DNA from: Kiritimatiellales bacterium
Lineage (GTDB): Bacteria > Verrucomicrobiota > Kiritimatiellia > Kiritimatiellales > Pontiellaceae
Assembly: GCA_030625905.1 (NCBI GenBank)
Contig: DAOUQA010000134.1
Location: 1 to 5,830, forward strand
Length of the DNA stretch: 5,830 bases
Direction: 5' to 3'
Shown: positions 4,931-5,830 of the stretch, piece after piece
Layout of the letters: every line of letters begins with the position of its first letter
Numbering within the stretch: the first letter of the stretch is position 1
Made by a program: the position numbers and the translations under genes
Notes under the pieces: generated by a model
Told to the model about the DNA's origin: nothing
Seen by the model: only the letters and a program-made list of their open reading frames with translations
The model's database searches: none

Positions 4931-5830
4931 TCACCGCTTTTGCGTATGAACCGGCCGATGATTCGGTTCGGCAACGCTGATGATTTCAACTGACGCGCGG
5001 GGACGCTCCAAGCTGATGATTTCCACGCGAAGCTTGGCCTCAAGTTGTTTGTAGATGAATCGCTCCGACTCCAGATCCATCTGGGCCTTTCGGAGCGGAC
5101 GAGCTTTGGGACTCTGCATCTTAATGTCTACTGCCCGTATTTCGGCAAGAACCTTATCGATACTCTCGAATTGGTTCTTGGCCGTCAAATACTCGGTCTC
5201 CAAGCCATTTTTCAAATCCTGTAGACACTCTCGCAAGGCCTCTTCCAGTGTCTTCTTTTGCAACGCAAGCCGCCGTGCTTCGGGGTGATCGATGCCATGG
5301 TCTGTTGCGAGCGAGCGGAGCTGTACATCAATGTCCAAAAGCTGCTGAAGTGTGTTCAACACAGACGGGTCGGGAGGAATATTCGAAGTGCATTCTACTA
5401 GGTTATTGTCATCCAAGTCCTCGAGAATCTTAAGCAACCCTTCCTTTTTTACCATTTTTGTTTGAGCCATCAGGCGGTCGGCTTCGAGTTGTTGGAGACG
5501 AATAAAATCGACTTTTTCACTGTTCCCGCTACCAAACGCGGGAAGGCCGAGTTCTTCTCTTTGGTGTTCAAGCACCCGCTCTGCGGCATCAACCCGGTCT
5601 CGCTGTTCCTTGAGGGCTTTGGTGAACACGTCAATCGTAGCGCGGACATTTTTACTGGCCATATCGAGGCGATAATCCCGAAAGGTTATGGCGATCTCAT
5701 TCGCAATTTTGGCCGCTTCATTAGGGTCGTTTCGAGTCGCTGTAATGGTGATCAGCGTCGTATTGGGGATCTGGGAAATATGAATACTATTTCTAAGGAT
5801 CTGCAAGGTTTCGGTGCGGGGGAGTTCTTG
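4931..5830 (-). CDS. Wzz/GNVR-type polysaccharide chain-length/export protein, N-terminus outside window, no second TM helix
   Basis: The minus-strand frame is open from the right edge to a TGA at 4931-4933, about 299 visible residues; the first membrane helix and the true start lie beyond the edge. Near the edge is IPNTTLITITATRNDPNEAA followed by KIANEIA, the Wzz-family segment of a strand then a helix with xDPxxAAxIANxxA. It is followed by a long, charged, probably coiled-coil region, with HPEARRL near its middle (compare HPxVxxL of the family), and a GNVR-like end SERFIYKQLEAKLRVEII, then SVEIISVAEPNHRPVHTQKR. Such proteins control length or export of surface polysaccharide from the periplasmic face. 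In family members the AExPxRPVxPN segment is directly followed by a second membrane helix, sometimes with a BY-kinase domain; here the stop comes at that point. A TTG at 5806 could be read as a start, but codons upstream stay open and conserved, so the gene is partial. Confidence 0.85.
   Translation of the reverse strand, partial: QELPRTETLQILRNSIHISQIPNTTLITITATRNDPNEAAKIANEIAITFRDYRLDMASKNVRATIDVFTKALKEQRDRVDAAERVLEHQREELGLPAFGSGNSEKVDFIRLQQLEADRLMAQTKMVKKEGLLKILEDLDDNNLVECTSNIPPDPSVLNTLQQLLDIDVQLRSLATDHGIDHPEARRLALQKKTLEEALRECLQDLKNGLETEYLTAKNQFESIDKVLAEIRAVDIKMQSPKARPLRKAQMDLESERFIYKQLEAKLRVEIISLERPRASVEIISVAEPNHRPVHTQKR

Noticed and set aside
5804..5806. TTG start codon for the Wzz-like gene
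   Set aside because: The frame stays open upstream to the window edge and the family needs an N-terminal membrane helix before this point; the gene is simply cut by the window.

Overview
The window looks like a piece of a bacterial chromosome, probably from the PVC superphylum and perhaps a Kiritimatiellota/Verrucomicrobiota-like marine or sediment organism. That placement is an inference from gene style, moderate GC and the kind of intergenic palindromes present; no rRNA or other decisive marker is here. It holds five complete plus-strand genes, the tail of a sixth plus-strand gene, and one minus-strand gene that runs off the right edge. There are no tRNA or rRNA genes, CRISPR arrays, transposases or phage genes.

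Layout. Positions 1-110 encode the C-terminal LysM repeat of a peptidoglycan-binding protein. It is followed at once by ftsW (130-1257), the septal SEDS glycosyltransferase, so the left end looks like the edge of a division/cell-wall (dcw) cluster. Fourteen bases later comes a class I SAM methyltransferase of the RlmI/RlmK type (1272-2117). An RluA-family pseudouridine synthase (2208-2903) and infA (2994-3215), for translation initiation factor IF-1, follow. These three form a small RNA-modification/translation block. A sodium-coupled amino-acid transporter of the NSS (LeuT/SERT) family lies at 3330-4868. Converging on it from the right is a Wzz/GNVR-type polysaccharide chain-length/export protein (complement of 4931-5830, N-terminus outside the window).

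Three intergenic gaps carry three different palindromic elements. 2122-2194 is a hairpin built of 8-bp units (CACRRAGG on the left arm, CTTYGTGN on the right). 3225-3300 is a long imperfect palindrome ending in AACCACGAAT/ATTCGTGGTT. 4869-4907 is a pair of compact GC hairpins between convergent stop codons. They look like dispersed intergenic repeats. The gap before infA instead holds an ordinary small terminator for the upstream gene that overlaps a sigma70-like promoter for infA.

I see no defence system or clearly new multi-gene system. The points most worth checking are the eukaryote-like chloride-site serine in the NSS transporter, the Wzz protein that stops just where its second membrane helix should begin, and the polarity of the 8-bp-unit hairpin, whose imperfect pairs are mostly G-U when read as plus-strand RNA.
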